Notes: a model not told the origin generated them from the sequence alone. A DNA stretch of 64,000 nt from an uncultured Bacteroidales bacterium (GCA_937902805.1 CALEMB010000103.1:8694-72693); one strand, 5' to 3'; shown: positions 52,718-61,647, counted from the stretch's first letter. Made by a program: numbers and translations.

Positions 52718-53668
52718 TTATTTTGCTTTTGTCAATGCTGCTGCACCGAGGATGGCCGCATCGTTATCGGGCAACTCGGAGACACGAACGTCAACACTGC
52801 CGTCGTACACGAAGCACAGGTGCTTCTTGAATGACTCGCGAGCGGGTTTCAGCAACACTTCGCCGGCCTTCACGGGACCGCCCATCAGGAAAATGGCTTC
52901 GGGACCGCTGAAGGCCACGGCATTGGCCATGGCGATGCCCAGCCAATAGCCCGTCTTTTCAAAGACCTTGATAGCCAAGGGGTCACCGTATTTGGCGGCA
53001 TCCCCCACCATCTTGCTCGTCAGCTCCTCGGGCGGCACTTGTGAGAGGGCACCAACATAATCAGGAGCGCCTTGTATCATTTCGAGAGCGGTGCGACGGA
53101 TACCTGTGGCGGAGGTGTAGGTCTCCAGGCAGCCTTTGCGACCGCAGCCGCAGGGACGGCCTTCGGGGATGAGGATGGCATGGCCGAGTTCGCCAGCACC
53201 GCCTGTCTTGCCGTGTACCAGTTTGCCGTCGACGACAATGCCGCTACCCACGCCCGTGCCAAGGGTGAACATCACGAAATGCTTCATGCCTTTGGCACCG
53301 CCGTAGACGAGTTCACCATAGGCTGCGGCGTTGGCATCGTTGGAGACGACGACGGGCACGTCGATATGCGAGCGGAATTCCGATCCAAGGTTGACAATAC
53401 CCTTGAAGTTGAGGTTGGTGGCGTTCTCGATGCAGCCCGTGTAATAGTTGCCAGCCGGTGCTGCAATGCCGATGCCGTCGATGGTGTCAACATGGTTTTC
53501 GGCCATCAAGTATTTGATTTGTTCGCAGATGTCCGCCACATAAATGGAGGCATCGAAATATTTGTTGGTAGGAAGGTTTTTCTTGGCCAGACAGCGGCCG
53601 TCGTCGCGTACCAAACCTATGTCAGTGTTGGTGCCGCCAATGTCGATTCCAATGGAATAAGTGTTCAT
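52718..53668 (-). CDS. ROK-family sugar kinase, glucokinase-like
   Basis: 316 residues. The ATP site GIDIGGTNTDIGLV (about 7-20), the catalytic SNDANAAAYGE, the zinc-binding CGCGRKGCLETYTSATGI and GGPVKAGEVLL match ROK kinases. Glucose is the likely substrate, as most Bacteroidales glucokinases are ROK proteins; N-acetyl sugars cannot be excluded. Confidence 0.88.
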   Translation of the reverse strand: MNTYSIGIDIGGTNTDIGLVRDDGRCLAKKNLPTNKYFDASIYVADICEQIKYLMAENHVDTIDGIGIAAPAGNYYTGCIENATNLNFKGIVNLGSEFRSHIDVPVVVSNDANAAAYGELVYGGAKGMKHFVMFTLGTGVGSGIVVDGKLVHGKTGGAGELGHAILIPEGRPCGCGRKGCLETYTSATGIRRTALEMIQGAPDYVGALSQVPPEELTSKMVGDAAKYGDPLAIKVFEKTGYWLGIAMANAVAFSGPEAIFLMGGPVKAGEVLLKPARESFKKHLCFVYDGSVDVRVSELPDNDAAILGAAALTKAK

Positions 53669-53727
53669 AATAAAGTTGTTTTGATGGTGCTAAAATACGG
53701 TTTTTTGGTGAAAACGGGAGAAAAAAC

Positions 53728-53735
53728 TATTTTTG
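53728..53735 (+). promoter_or_regulatory. promoter of thpR
   Basis: TATTTTTG, 19 bp before the start. Confidence 0.5.
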
Positions 53736-53754
53736 CAAGACAAAAGCAGAGAAA

Positions 53755-54324
53755 ATGTACACCAAACGCACCTTTTTAGCCATCCATATCCCGACGGGAA
53801 CAGAGTATCCCGTCATGGTGGAGCGACTGAAGAAAAACCTCCAACATGAAAAATACATCAACTATTGCAGGCCGGAAAACATCCACCTGACGCTAAAATT
53901 TCTTGGCAGCACGCCCGTCGACGACATCCCTAACATTATCGAGGCGTGCCAAAAGGTGGCCAAGCGGCACCAACCCTTCACCATGGACTTCGACCGCACG
54001 GGTTTCTTTGGCAGCAACAATGTGCCTCGGGTGCTGTGGCTCGGCATGAACGACCAGCCTAAGGCCTTATTTGACCTCGAAGCCGACCTCTTAGATGCCT
54101 TCGACGACCTGGGTTATCTCCGTGATCGCCAGAATTTTGTGCCGCATCTCACCGTCTGCCGCATCAAGTCACTGGTCGACAAGCAGTTTTTCCTGAAGAT
54201 TTGCAACGGCATCGAGCAGAAGACCTACCTCCATGCCGATGTGAAGGAATTGGTGTATTACCAAAGCATTTTGCAACCCACCGGACCGATTTATAAGCCC
54301 TTGAAGATAATCCCCTTGGGCTGA
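53755..54324 (+). CDS. thpR: RNA 2',3'-cyclic phosphodiesterase
   Basis: 189 residues. The two HxTx catalytic motifs are present: HLTLKFLG (about 43-50) and HLTVCRIK (about 132-139), as in the 2H phosphoesterase ThpR/LigT. It opens 2',3'-cyclic phosphates at RNA ends. Start chosen after the promoter. Confidence 0.92.
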   Translation: MYTKRTFLAIHIPTGTEYPVMVERLKKNLQHEKYINYCRPENIHLTLKFLGSTPVDDIPNIIEACQKVAKRHQPFTMDFDRTGFFGSNNVPRVLWLGMNDQPKALFDLEADLLDAFDDLGYLRDRQNFVPHLTVCRIKSLVDKQFFLKICNGIEQKTYLHADVKELVYYQSILQPTGPIYKPLKIIPLG

Positions 54325-54332
54325 TTTGGCAC

Positions 54333-54340
54333 TATATTTG
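54333..54340 (+). promoter_or_regulatory. candidate promoter 1 of the LRR operon
   Basis: TATATTTG, 128 bp before the first gene of the operon; the second candidate at 54374 is nearer. Confidence 0.35.
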
Positions 54341-54373
54341 TCGCAAAACGCCTGGTGGCATTAAAAAAAGCAC

Positions 54374-54381
54374 TATTTTTG
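54374..54381 (+). promoter_or_regulatory. candidate promoter 2 of the LRR operon
   Basis: TATTTTTG, 87 bp before the first gene; the transcript would have an ~80-base leader holding the leader repeat. Confidence 0.5.
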
Positions 54382-54420
54382 CAATTTGTTTGTCTTCTAT
54401 GAGTTATTCATTAGATGAAC

Positions 54421-54465
54421 TTTGAAATACGAAGCATCAACGCAGTTAAATCTTGAAATCTTGAA
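54421..54465 (+). repeat. leader repeat before the LRR operon
   Basis: TTTGAAATACGAAGCATCAA then CGCAGTTAAATCTTGAAATC. The block is close to that before ptb (ATGCGAAGCATTCAACGAAG). Confidence 0.6.
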
Positions 54466-54468
54466 AAT

Positions 54469-55104
54469 ATGAAATCGAAAATCACAACCGTAATGATGAT
54501 CCTCTTGGCCGCATTCATCACGCTGGGAGGTACCACCAGTTGCAAGAGCAAGAAAAAGCTTGCCAAGGAAGCCGCTGAGGCTGAGTATAAATCAAAAGTG
54601 GAAGAGGCAACAAGAGACTTGAACGCCATCCTTGACGACGAAACCCTTTGGACGCTTGAAGAAAAAGAGGCCCGTGTGCAGACCATTAAGGATTGGAACT
54701 TGCAAAACGCCGAAGTCGACGATCTGATTTTCCAAGCGGAGAAGAAGCTCGCTCGTGAACGTGCCCAAAAAGAAGAGGAAGCCCGTCGTGCCGCAGAAAA
54801 ACAAGAACAAGCCGCTGCCGCTGATGTTGTACTAGGACGCAACTTCAACAGCATCGCCAATGCTGGTAGCGTCAGCCAAGCCAACCGCGTCATCAACGAG
54901 ACCTTGGATATGTTTGAGTCGCCCAACGTTCCCGTGCTTATCATCATCAAGCAGAACGCTGGCTTCAACGACTACGACCGCCCGACGACCATTGAAAATT
55001 ACCTCAACTACATAAAGGACCAAAAGAAGGCCACCGAGAAGATTAGCGACATCAAGTATAACAACAACGGAAAGATTAACGAACTTGAATTGATAAAGAA
55101 ATGA
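54469..55104 (+). CDS. lipoprotein of the four-gene LRR operon
   Basis: 211 residues with a lipoprotein signal peptide (cysteine 25, GTTSC). Residues 30-120 are a charged Glu/Ala/Lys coiled coil (KEAAEAEYKSKVEEATRDL, EEEARRAAEKQEQAAAAD). The C-terminal part has VSQANRVINETLDMFESP and TTIENYLNYIKD; the first matches FSEANRVIDRAEELFMS in the next gene, so the two share a domain. No family is recognised. Stop and next start overlap by 4 bp. Confidence 0.75.
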   Translation: MKSKITTVMMILLAAFITLGGTTSCKSKKKLAKEAAEAEYKSKVEEATRDLNAILDDETLWTLEEKEARVQTIKDWNLQNAEVDDLIFQAEKKLARERAQKEEEARRAAEKQEQAAAADVVLGRNFNSIANAGSVSQANRVINETLDMFESPNVPVLIIIKQNAGFNDYDRPTTIENYLNYIKDQKKATEKISDIKYNNNGKINELELIKK

Positions 55105-55676
55105 AAAAGATCATAGCCACATTAGTGATAGCCTTGTACGTTGTGGGTAGTGCCATGGCACAGGACGAACTGAGTTTCGAACGCAAACAAGCCATCGACA
55201 GTCTCGCCTTGGAGAAGGTGAGAGACTTGAGCAAGTACGTTAAGATCGTCGGTTCCAAGGAGACCTCGTTCAGCGAAGCCAACCGCGTCATCGACCGTGC
55301 TGAAGAGCTCTTCATGAGTGATGCTGAAATCGGTGTGTCATCGCTGGCTGCCAACCAAATCACGTACTATCGTGTCCGCAAGTATTTCGAGCACCTAATG
55401 CGCCTCAACTATGACCGCGTCGAGATTGAATGGTACAACATCGAATACGTCAGCGACTTGCAACGTCAACCCGACGGCACCTACGTGGGCGTCATCACTA
55501 TTTTCCAAACCTTCCGCGGCTACGATGCCGAAGGCAACCTGGTGTATAAAGACACGACCAAGAAAGACATCACCGTCTACGTGAAACGCAAAGAGACTCA
55601 AATCGGCGGTCGCACCATCGGCTTCTGGGATGTGTTGCTCGGCGACATGCGTGTCAAAGAAACCTCCAATAGATGA
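55101..55676 (+). CDS. exported protein of the LRR operon
   Basis: 191 residues with a signal peptide (1-20, ending SAMAQ). The shared segment FSEANRVIDRAEELFMS (about 57-73) is followed by a curved-sheet-like region (VEIEWYNIEYVSDLQRQPDG, VGVITIFQTFRGYDAEG, TKKDITVYVKRKE) that recalls an NTF2-like or lipocalin-like fold. No known family was recognised. It overlaps both neighbours by 4 bp. Confidence 0.72.
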   Translation: MKKIIATLVIALYVVGSAMAQDELSFERKQAIDSLALEKVRDLSKYVKIVGSKETSFSEANRVIDRAEELFMSDAEIGVSSLAANQITYYRVRKYFEHLMRLNYDRVEIEWYNIEYVSDLQRQPDGTYVGVITIFQTFRGYDAEGNLVYKDTTKKDITVYVKRKETQIGGRTIGFWDVLLGDMRVKETSNR

Positions 55677-56506
55677 GAATAGCTAGAAATATTATCATTC
55701 TGGCACTTACCTTTGCCTTCGTCTGGCCTGTTGCAGGTCAGACGATTGGGGATTTTAAGATGGATGAGACCGAGTTGTATGCCATGACCAAACAGATGGG
55801 CCAGTTTATGCGCAGGTTCAACTACGAGGAAGATCAATTCGGCAACAAGCTCAACCCCAAGGATCCCAAGTATCGCAGCAACGAGATGCGCCGCCAGTCG
55901 TTGCCCATCCTTTTCGATCAGGAAAAGTACGGCACACAGACAGACCTGCAACGCTATTTCATCGAGGATGTTACCAAAGGCGATTCCACCTACATGACTT
56001 TCCTCGGCGGTCGTTGGTATTCTGAGGTCTCCACCACCTTCAAATACAAAGGGAAAAACGTCCCTGTAATCTTGTTCTTGGCCGTCGAGAAAGAAGGTTT
56101 AGGCTCCAAGTGGGTGCTCACCAACGTGTATTTCTCGGAGTTCAACAAGCTCTTCCCCTCAGGAGAACTTGCCGAGAAGGAAAGACATTTCCTGCATCCC
56201 ATGAGCCACGAGTTGGACTTCATGAATATTTACAAGGCTTTCCAAGACCCCGATATCATCGAGTATTACGCTTTTAAAGATTTTACCCCCGATTACTTGA
56301 CCCTGTTTTTCTATGAAATCAAACAGGGTAACTTGGTGTTCCAACATGTCGACGGAGTGAAGTTCCACGTTCTGCAAATCAAGGACTGGTATTTCGAAGT
56401 GTCGTGGTTCAACCGTTCGGGCCTTAATTCTGGCTGGCTGATGTCGAACGTCGTCTACATGCCGGAAAAGGAAAAAACCAACCTTATCAAATTTTACCAA
56501 CCATGA
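55673..56506 (+). CDS. exported protein of the LRR operon
   Basis: 277 residues with a signal peptide (1-22, PVAGQ). The rest is beta-rich with many aromatic residues (GGRWYSEVSTTFKYKG, LFFYEIKQGNLVFQHVDG, WYFEVSWFNRSG). No catalytic motif or repeat is evident and the family is not recognised. It overlaps the genes on both sides by 4 bp, so its amount should be tied to theirs. Confidence 0.72.
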   Translation: MRIARNIIILALTFAFVWPVAGQTIGDFKMDETELYAMTKQMGQFMRRFNYEEDQFGNKLNPKDPKYRSNEMRRQSLPILFDQEKYGTQTDLQRYFIEDVTKGDSTYMTFLGGRWYSEVSTTFKYKGKNVPVILFLAVEKEGLGSKWVLTNVYFSEFNKLFPSGELAEKERHFLHPMSHELDFMNIYKAFQDPDIIEYYAFKDFTPDYLTLFFYEIKQGNLVFQHVDGVKFHVLQIKDWYFEVSWFNRSGLNSGWLMSNVVYMPEKEKTNLIKFYQP

Positions 56507-59055
56507 AAAAATTAGCCATTCTTTCCATATTGTTGTTTGGCATGGCAATGGGCAGTCAGGCCCAAAAACTTTCAAAAGACGAGGCTGCCAAGTATGATAC
56601 AGAAATCAGGCAGATGCTCGTTTATTTGGAGGAGACGATGAACTTCATTGGCGATAGCGCGACGATTGCCGCGGAGAAGGAAATTGTGTTCACTGAAAGC
56701 TGGAGCAAAATTTTCATCGACGACAAAGTGCAGGTGGAGGACGACCTCGACAACAACCGCACTTCACCCATTAACAAGGATGTCCAAGCTTACCTGAAAG
56801 ACATTGACTTTTTCTTCAAATGGGCTATTTTCAAGTTTGATCTGCAAAACATCACAGATGGTGTCAATGACGATGGTAGCGTCTTTTTTAGGGTCACTTT
56901 GACGCGGCACCTCACCGCCCAGACCATCGCGAATGAGAAGGTGGACAATGTCAGGAACCGCTTCATCGAAATCAACCTCGACCGACAGAACAATAGCATT
57001 AAGATTGCGAGTATCTACACCACCAAAATCAACGAAAAAGAAACTCGCCGCAATTGGTGGAACAGCCTGTCGATGAATTGGAAAACTCGCCTTGGCAGCG
57101 GCATCAAGCTTTACGATAGCATTCCCATGGAAAGCGTCGGGATGATTAGTGCTGTGGACTTCATGGCATCGTATCCCGTCGTCGACCCTGCCACGGGTCA
57201 AACGGAACTCAGGGACAAGGTCTTCAAGTACGACATGGCCGAACTCGATGCCAAGCTGAAGCAGGTGACTCAAAAACAACGTCTTGACATGTCGGGCATC
57301 AGCGCAATCATTACCTTGGAACCGTTGAGCGAAATGTCGGACCTCACTTGGCTTGACATTTCCGGCACTTCCATAGAAGACCTTTCAGCCGTTCGTAACC
57401 TCAACAAGCTGAAGGTGTTGCGTGCCAACTCCACCATGATAGATGATATTTCGGCACTGAAATACAACATCACCCTTGAAGAACTTGAGGTGGCTAACAC
57501 CAATGTTGAGGACCTCAGCGTGCTGACCTCATTACATGGGTTGCAGAAGCTCAATCTTGCTGAGACACAGGTCGACAGGGTTTCCCATCTGAAGCACTGT
57601 CCCAATTTGATTTCCCTTAATCTAAGCGGCACCCGTATCGCCAACATCGGCTTTTTGCAGGATTTGCTTCAACTGAAAGCCTTGGACATCAGTAACACCA
57701 CTATCCGCGATCTCAGCCCCGTCAGTAACCTGAAAGACCTGCAAAGCTTGAACATCTCAGGTTCAGCAGTCAGCAATCTGCAGCCTTTGAGTGAGCTGCA
57801 GAACCTGCGTGAGTTGTACTGCAGCAACACTACCGTCCGCGACCTCTCACCTTTGAAGAGCAACCGCCGCTTGAGTAAGATATATTGCGACCATTCCAAC
57901 ATCGGCGACGAAGAAGCCAGCGCCTTCACCAAGGACAACCGCTTTACCTTGGTCATCTACGACACCGAAGCCTTGAGAACCTGGTGGAATAGCCTTCCTA
58001 TTTATTGGAAAGCCGTGTTTTCCAAGCAGATACAAGTTGACTCAGAGCCAACCACAGAGCAGCTTCACCAGATTATCAACCTTCAGGAACTCGACCTTTC
58101 GGGTAACACCTTTATGCAGAACCTGGTGCCCGTCAGCCGTTTGACCAACCTCCGTTCGCTCAATATTTCCAACACTGAGATAGGTTTTCTGCAACCCATC
58201 CAAGGTCTGGGCAACTTGGAATCGCTCAATATCTCGCATACCTACATCAGCGATCTCAAGCCCTTGCAGGACATGAGTAGCTTACGCTATCTCAACATCG
58301 AGAACACCCCCGTCAACGACCTTATGGTTTTGGCGAATGACAACAGCATCCAAGTGATTGATGCCGACAGCACCACCATCGGCAAGAGCCAAGTGCTGGC
58401 ACTGAAAGAAAAACAAAGACAAGTAACAGTGGTCTACCAAACCGAGGCCTTGATGGTTTGGTGGAACGGTCTCGACCCCATTTGGCAAGCCATCTTCCGA
58501 AACGCCATCAGCACGCAGTCGGAGAGGCCTAATCCCTTAGAACTACACCAAATCTTGGATTTAAGAGAGCTTGAAATCACTCCCGAGTTCCCTGTCGTCT
58601 CCATCGCGCCGATAACCAACCTGATGTGGTTGGAACGCCTTACCATCAATAACCAAAGTGTGAGCGATTTGATGCCTTTGGAGGGCAAAGAGTTTTTGAT
58701 CGAACTCAACGCCCAAAACAACCCCGTCAGCAGTTTAAAACCCATCGAAAGTAGCACTATGCTGGAGTTGTTGAACATCGAAAACACGCAAGTCAACGAC
58801 TTGGGACCACTATCGAAGATGAATAACCTCATCACATTGAACGCCAGCGGCACCTCGGTGAAGTCGCTGAAACCTCTGTCGGGACTGATGAAACTGGAGA
58901 ACCTTTTTGTCAACAACACCAACGTGCGTAGCATCTCGCCTGTGGAAAACATCCCCACACTGAAACAGCTGAGGGTTTATAACACCAAGGTGAAGAAACG
59001 CGATGTCGAAAAACTGCAACAAAAGCGACTGGATTTGAATATCATCTATTATTGA
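56503..59055 (+). CDS. exported leucine-rich-repeat protein with three WW-N modules
   Basis: 850 residues with a signal peptide (1-20, MGSQAQ). An N-terminal domain of ~180 residues is followed by three modules, each begun by a Trp-Trp-Asn segment: NWWNSLSMNWKTRL (184-197), TWWNSLPIYWKAVF (493-506) and VWWNGLDPIWQAIF (652-665). The last two are preceded by IYDTEAL/VYQTEAL. Each is followed by a QI-x-L-x-EL entry and SDS22-type leucine-rich repeats of ~22 residues (for example LTWLDISGTSIEDLSAVRNL). LRR blocks often bind protein ligands. No sorting domain or anchor is visible. The WW-N module resembles no family I can name. Confidence 0.8.
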   Translation: MKKLAILSILLFGMAMGSQAQKLSKDEAAKYDTEIRQMLVYLEETMNFIGDSATIAAEKEIVFTESWSKIFIDDKVQVEDDLDNNRTSPINKDVQAYLKDIDFFFKWAIFKFDLQNITDGVNDDGSVFFRVTLTRHLTAQTIANEKVDNVRNRFIEINLDRQNNSIKIASIYTTKINEKETRRNWWNSLSMNWKTRLGSGIKLYDSIPMESVGMISAVDFMASYPVVDPATGQTELRDKVFKYDMAELDAKLKQVTQKQRLDMSGISAIITLEPLSEMSDLTWLDISGTSIEDLSAVRNLNKLKVLRANSTMIDDISALKYNITLEELEVANTNVEDLSVLTSLHGLQKLNLAETQVDRVSHLKHCPNLISLNLSGTRIANIGFLQDLLQLKALDISNTTIRDLSPVSNLKDLQSLNISGSAVSNLQPLSELQNLRELYCSNTTVRDLSPLKSNRRLSKIYCDHSNIGDEEASAFTKDNRFTLVIYDTEALRTWWNSLPIYWKAVFSKQIQVDSEPTTEQLHQIINLQELDLSGNTFMQNLVPVSRLTNLRSLNISNTEIGFLQPIQGLGNLESLNISHTYISDLKPLQDMSSLRYLNIENTPVNDLMVLANDNSIQVIDADSTTIGKSQVLALKEKQRQVTVVYQTEALMVWWNGLDPIWQAIFRNAISTQSERPNPLELHQILDLRELEITPEFPVVSIAPITNLMWLERLTINNQSVSDLMPLEGKEFLIELNAQNNPVSSLKPIESSTMLELLNIENTQVNDLGPLSKMNNLITLNASGTSVKSLKPLSGLMKLENLFVNNTNVRSISPVENIPTLKQLRVYNTKVKKRDVEKLQQKRLDLNIIYY

Positions 59056-59082
59056 GCCTCAAATTCGGTCTAAATCTTTTAT

Positions 59083-59118
59083 AAAGCGTTTTCTTTTGGA
59101 GGAAACGCTTTTATTTTG
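59083..59118 (+). terminator. terminator of the LRR operon
   Basis: Arms AAAGCGTTTTC and GGAAACGCTTT (11 bp with one G-T pair), loop of 7, then a T-rich tract, 28 bp past the stop. Confidence 0.75.
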
Positions 59119-59126
59119 TACTTTTG
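59119..59126 (+). promoter_or_regulatory. promoter of ptb-buk
   Basis: TACTTTTG, directly after the LRR terminator and 77 bp before ptb. Confidence 0.5.
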
Positions 59127-59140
59127 CAAAATCTAGTTCA

Positions 59141-59200
59141 AATATTGAATTTTAAATTTCAAATGCGAAGCATTCAACGAAGTTAAATCTTAAATACAGA
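59141..59200 (+). repeat. leader repeat before ptb
   Basis: TTGAATTTTAAATTTCAAAT, then GCGAAGCATTCAACGAAG and TTAAATCTTAAATAC. It combines the AT-rich part seen at 11.4 and 50.4 kb with the CGAAGCAT part seen at 54.4 kb. Confidence 0.6.
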
Positions 59201-59203
59201 ATC

Positions 59204-60106
59204 ATGGAAATCAGAAAGTTAGAACAAATGTTCGAGGTTTTGCGCAGCAAACCCAAAAAACGTCTTGTGGCCGCTTATGCCAACGATGACCACACCATCT
59301 GTGCAGTGAATGCCGCCGTCAAGGAAGGTCTCATCGAAGCCACCCTCATTGGTGACGAGAATGTGATTGCCGAAGTGTGTAAGGCTGAAAACATCGATAT
59401 CAATAGCTTTAAGGTCATCCACGAGCCGGTCGATGTGAAAGCCGCTGCTATGGCTTGCGACCTCATCAACGCCGGAGAAGCCGACATCCTGATGAAGGGT
59501 CTGCTCCCCACCGACAAGTACATGCGCGCCATCCTCAACAAGGAACGCGGCCTCTGCCCGCCCAATGTGACGCTGGCCCACGTCGCCGTCATCGAGAACC
59601 CCAACTACCACAAGCTGATGGTAGTCTCCGACTGCGCCATCATCCCGCTGCCCGACTTGAAGCAGAAACAACAGCTGCTCAAGTATGTGACCACCGTGGC
59701 CACTAAGCTTGGTGTCAGCTGCCCGAAGGTCGCGATGGTGACCGCTACTGAACAGATGAGTGCTGGCATTCCCGCCTGTGTCGATGCCGCCATCATCGCC
59801 AAGATGGCCGAGCGTGGCCAAATCAAGGGCTGCATGGTGGAAGGTCCCATCTCCTTGGACCTCGCCTTGGATGCCGAGACCGCTGCCATCAAGGGCATGA
59901 AGAGTCCCGTGGCTGGCGATGCTGACTGCCTCGTGTTCCCCAACCTCGAAGCCTCCAACGTGTTCTACAAGTGCTGCTCGAAGTTCGACAAGAGCGAAAT
60001 CGGCGCCATGTTGATGGGTGCCAAGGTGCCTTGTGTGCTCAGCTCGCGCGGCGACACGTCGAAGACGAAGCTCTATTCCATTGCTTTAGCAGCAATGCTG
60101 GCGTAA
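59204..60106 (+). CDS. ptb: phosphate butyryltransferase
   Basis: 300 residues, typical for the Ptb/Pta family. Motifs include ADILMKGLLPTDKYMRAIL, VVSDCAIIPLPDLKQKQ and MVEGPISLDLALD. With buk it converts butyryl-CoA to butyryl phosphate and then butyrate plus ATP. Branched or other short-chain acyl-CoAs may be used as well. The buk gene follows after 134 bp. Confidence 0.9.
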   Translation: MEIRKLEQMFEVLRSKPKKRLVAAYANDDHTICAVNAAVKEGLIEATLIGDENVIAEVCKAENIDINSFKVIHEPVDVKAAAMACDLINAGEADILMKGLLPTDKYMRAILNKERGLCPPNVTLAHVAVIENPNYHKLMVVSDCAIIPLPDLKQKQQLLKYVTTVATKLGVSCPKVAMVTATEQMSAGIPACVDAAIIAKMAERGQIKGCMVEGPISLDLALDAETAAIKGMKSPVAGDADCLVFPNLEASNVFYKCCSKFDKSEIGAMLMGAKVPCVLSSRGDTSKTKLYSIALAAMLA

Positions 60107-60121
60107 TTTTGGACACGCTTC

Positions 60122-60197
60122 GCGTCACTGCGAGGCACGAAGCAGTCCAGCAAGCAAAACCTCTGGATTGCTTCGTCGTTCCTCCTCGCAATGACGC
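60122..60197 (-). repeat. palindromic repeat element, copy 2
   Basis: 76 bp. Its complement begins GCGTCATTGCGAGGAGG and ends CTCGCAGTGACGC, matching copy 1 at 50.3 kb in reverse orientation. It lies in the ptb-buk gap. Confidence 0.85.
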
Positions 60198-60240
60198 AAA
60201 GCGACTGAAGACATCACAATACCAACATAAATATAACATC

Positions 60241-61317
60241 ATGTCACACAAAATATTAACCATAAATCCTGGATCCACCTCGACGAAAATCGCCGTCTTT
60301 GACGGGGAGGAACAAGTCTTCAAGAAGAACCTCAAGCATAGTGCTGAGGAAGTCGCGAAATATGAGCACATCTCCGACCAAAAGCCCTTCCGCACCGAAG
60401 CCATCAAACGTGAGCTGAAGGAAGCGGGCATCGACTTGAGTGAAATGGCTTGCGTCGTGGGTCGTGGCGGCTTGCTCCGTCCGCTCGTCTCGGGTGTCTA
60501 CGAAGTGAACGATCTCATGATTAAGGATCTCATGGAAGGCTACAATGGTGAACACGCCTCCAACCTCGGTGGCTTGATTGCCAACGACATCGCCAAGGAA
60601 CTCGGCGTGAAGGCTTACATCGCCGACCCCGTCGTCGTCGATGAGATGGACGAAGTGGCACGCTACTCGGGTCACCCGCTGTTTCCGCGCATCTCCATCT
60701 TCCATGCCCTGAACCAAAAGATTATCGCCCGTCAGTTGGCGAAAGACCTGGGCCGCAAGTATGAGGACATGAACATCATCGCCATCCACCTCGGTGGCGG
60801 CATCTCGGTCAGTGCCCACAAGAAAGGCCGCGTGGTTGACACCAACAACGCCTTGAACGGCGACGGTCCCTTCACCCCCGAACGCGCTGGTTCGTTGCCT
60901 GCCGGCTTCCTTGTCGATGCCTGCTTCAGCGGCAAGTACACCAAGAAGGAAATCGGCCAAATGTTGAAAGGCAAGGGCGGCTTTGTCGCTTACCTCGGCA
61001 CCAACGACGCCCTTGAGGTTGAAAATGCCGTGAAGGCCGGCAACAAGGAATGGGAGAAGGTCTACAAAGCCATGGCTTATCAAGTGGCCAAAGAAGTCGG
61101 AGGTCTCGCCGCCTCAGCTATGAGCATGGATGTCGACGCCATTTTCCTCACTGGTGGCATGGCCTACGACAAGGGCTTCTGCGCTTTGGTGAAGAGCCAT
61201 GTGGAGAAAATCGCCCCCGTTTATGTCTATCCCGGCGAAGACGAGATGAAGGCTTTGGCGTTGAACGGACTGCGCGTCCTCAATGGTGAAGACACACCGA
61301 AGGTTTACCATGAGTAA
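60241..61317 (+). CDS. buk: butyrate kinase
   Basis: 358 residues from the ATG (MSHKILTINPGSTSTK) after the repeat. The acetokinase-family phosphate site NPGSTSTKIAVF, HLGGGISVSAHKKG and the ATP motif FLTGGMAYD are present. The length and the DGPFTPERAGSLP region are those of Buk rather than AckA. Confidence 0.93.
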   Translation: MSHKILTINPGSTSTKIAVFDGEEQVFKKNLKHSAEEVAKYEHISDQKPFRTEAIKRELKEAGIDLSEMACVVGRGGLLRPLVSGVYEVNDLMIKDLMEGYNGEHASNLGGLIANDIAKELGVKAYIADPVVVDEMDEVARYSGHPLFPRISIFHALNQKIIARQLAKDLGRKYEDMNIIAIHLGGGISVSAHKKGRVVDTNNALNGDGPFTPERAGSLPAGFLVDACFSGKYTKKEIGQMLKGKGGFVAYLGTNDALEVENAVKAGNKEWEKVYKAMAYQVAKEVGGLAASAMSMDVDAIFLTGGMAYDKGFCALVKSHVEKIAPVYVYPGEDEMKALALNGLRVLNGEDTPKVYHE

Positions 61318-61330
61318 ATCAAATCATATT

Positions 61331-61358
61331 GTAGAGACGGTGCACGCACCGTCTCTAC
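61331..61358 (+). repeat. 12-bp-arm hairpin repeat after buk
   Basis: GTAGAGACGGTG and CACCGTCTCTAC are exact complements around CACG, 13 bp past the buk stop. It may act as a terminator, although there is no T-run. GTAGAGACG-type hairpins are dispersed repeats in Bacteroidetes and other genomes. Recognisable TPR-gene homology begins just after it. Confidence 0.8.
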
Positions 61359-61362
61359 CATT

Positions 61363-61647
61363 TCACCCATTATGGATGATGATTTCTTTGGTGACAGCAC
61401 AGGTACTGTTTATACAAACCCTGAATTGGAGCGTGCCGCAGCCTATTATGCCAAAAAAAAACAATATGACAAAGCTGCCCTCGCTGCACTCTATAGCGGC
61501 TTTATGCAACAACACTATAACGAAAATGAGAATGCCATGTGTTCGTTTAAGGAAGCAGAACAATATGGCAGCCTCGTTGCCGACAGCCTTACCATGGCGC
61601 AGGCACAATACTGGATGAGCAAGTTGTTGCGTGGATTTATGTGGTAA
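61363..61647 (+). pseudogene. remnant of the TPR lipoprotein gene
   Basis: The reading SPIMDDDFFGDST, ELERAAAYYAKKKQYDKAAL and YSGFMQQHYNENENAM follows residues ~82-170 of the TPR lipoprotein at 6.3-8.0 kb with few changes. Signal peptide, remaining TPRs, membrane helix and HTH-like end are missing. Homology stops at KLL, after which the frame runs into RGFMW and a stop. Confidence 0.85.
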
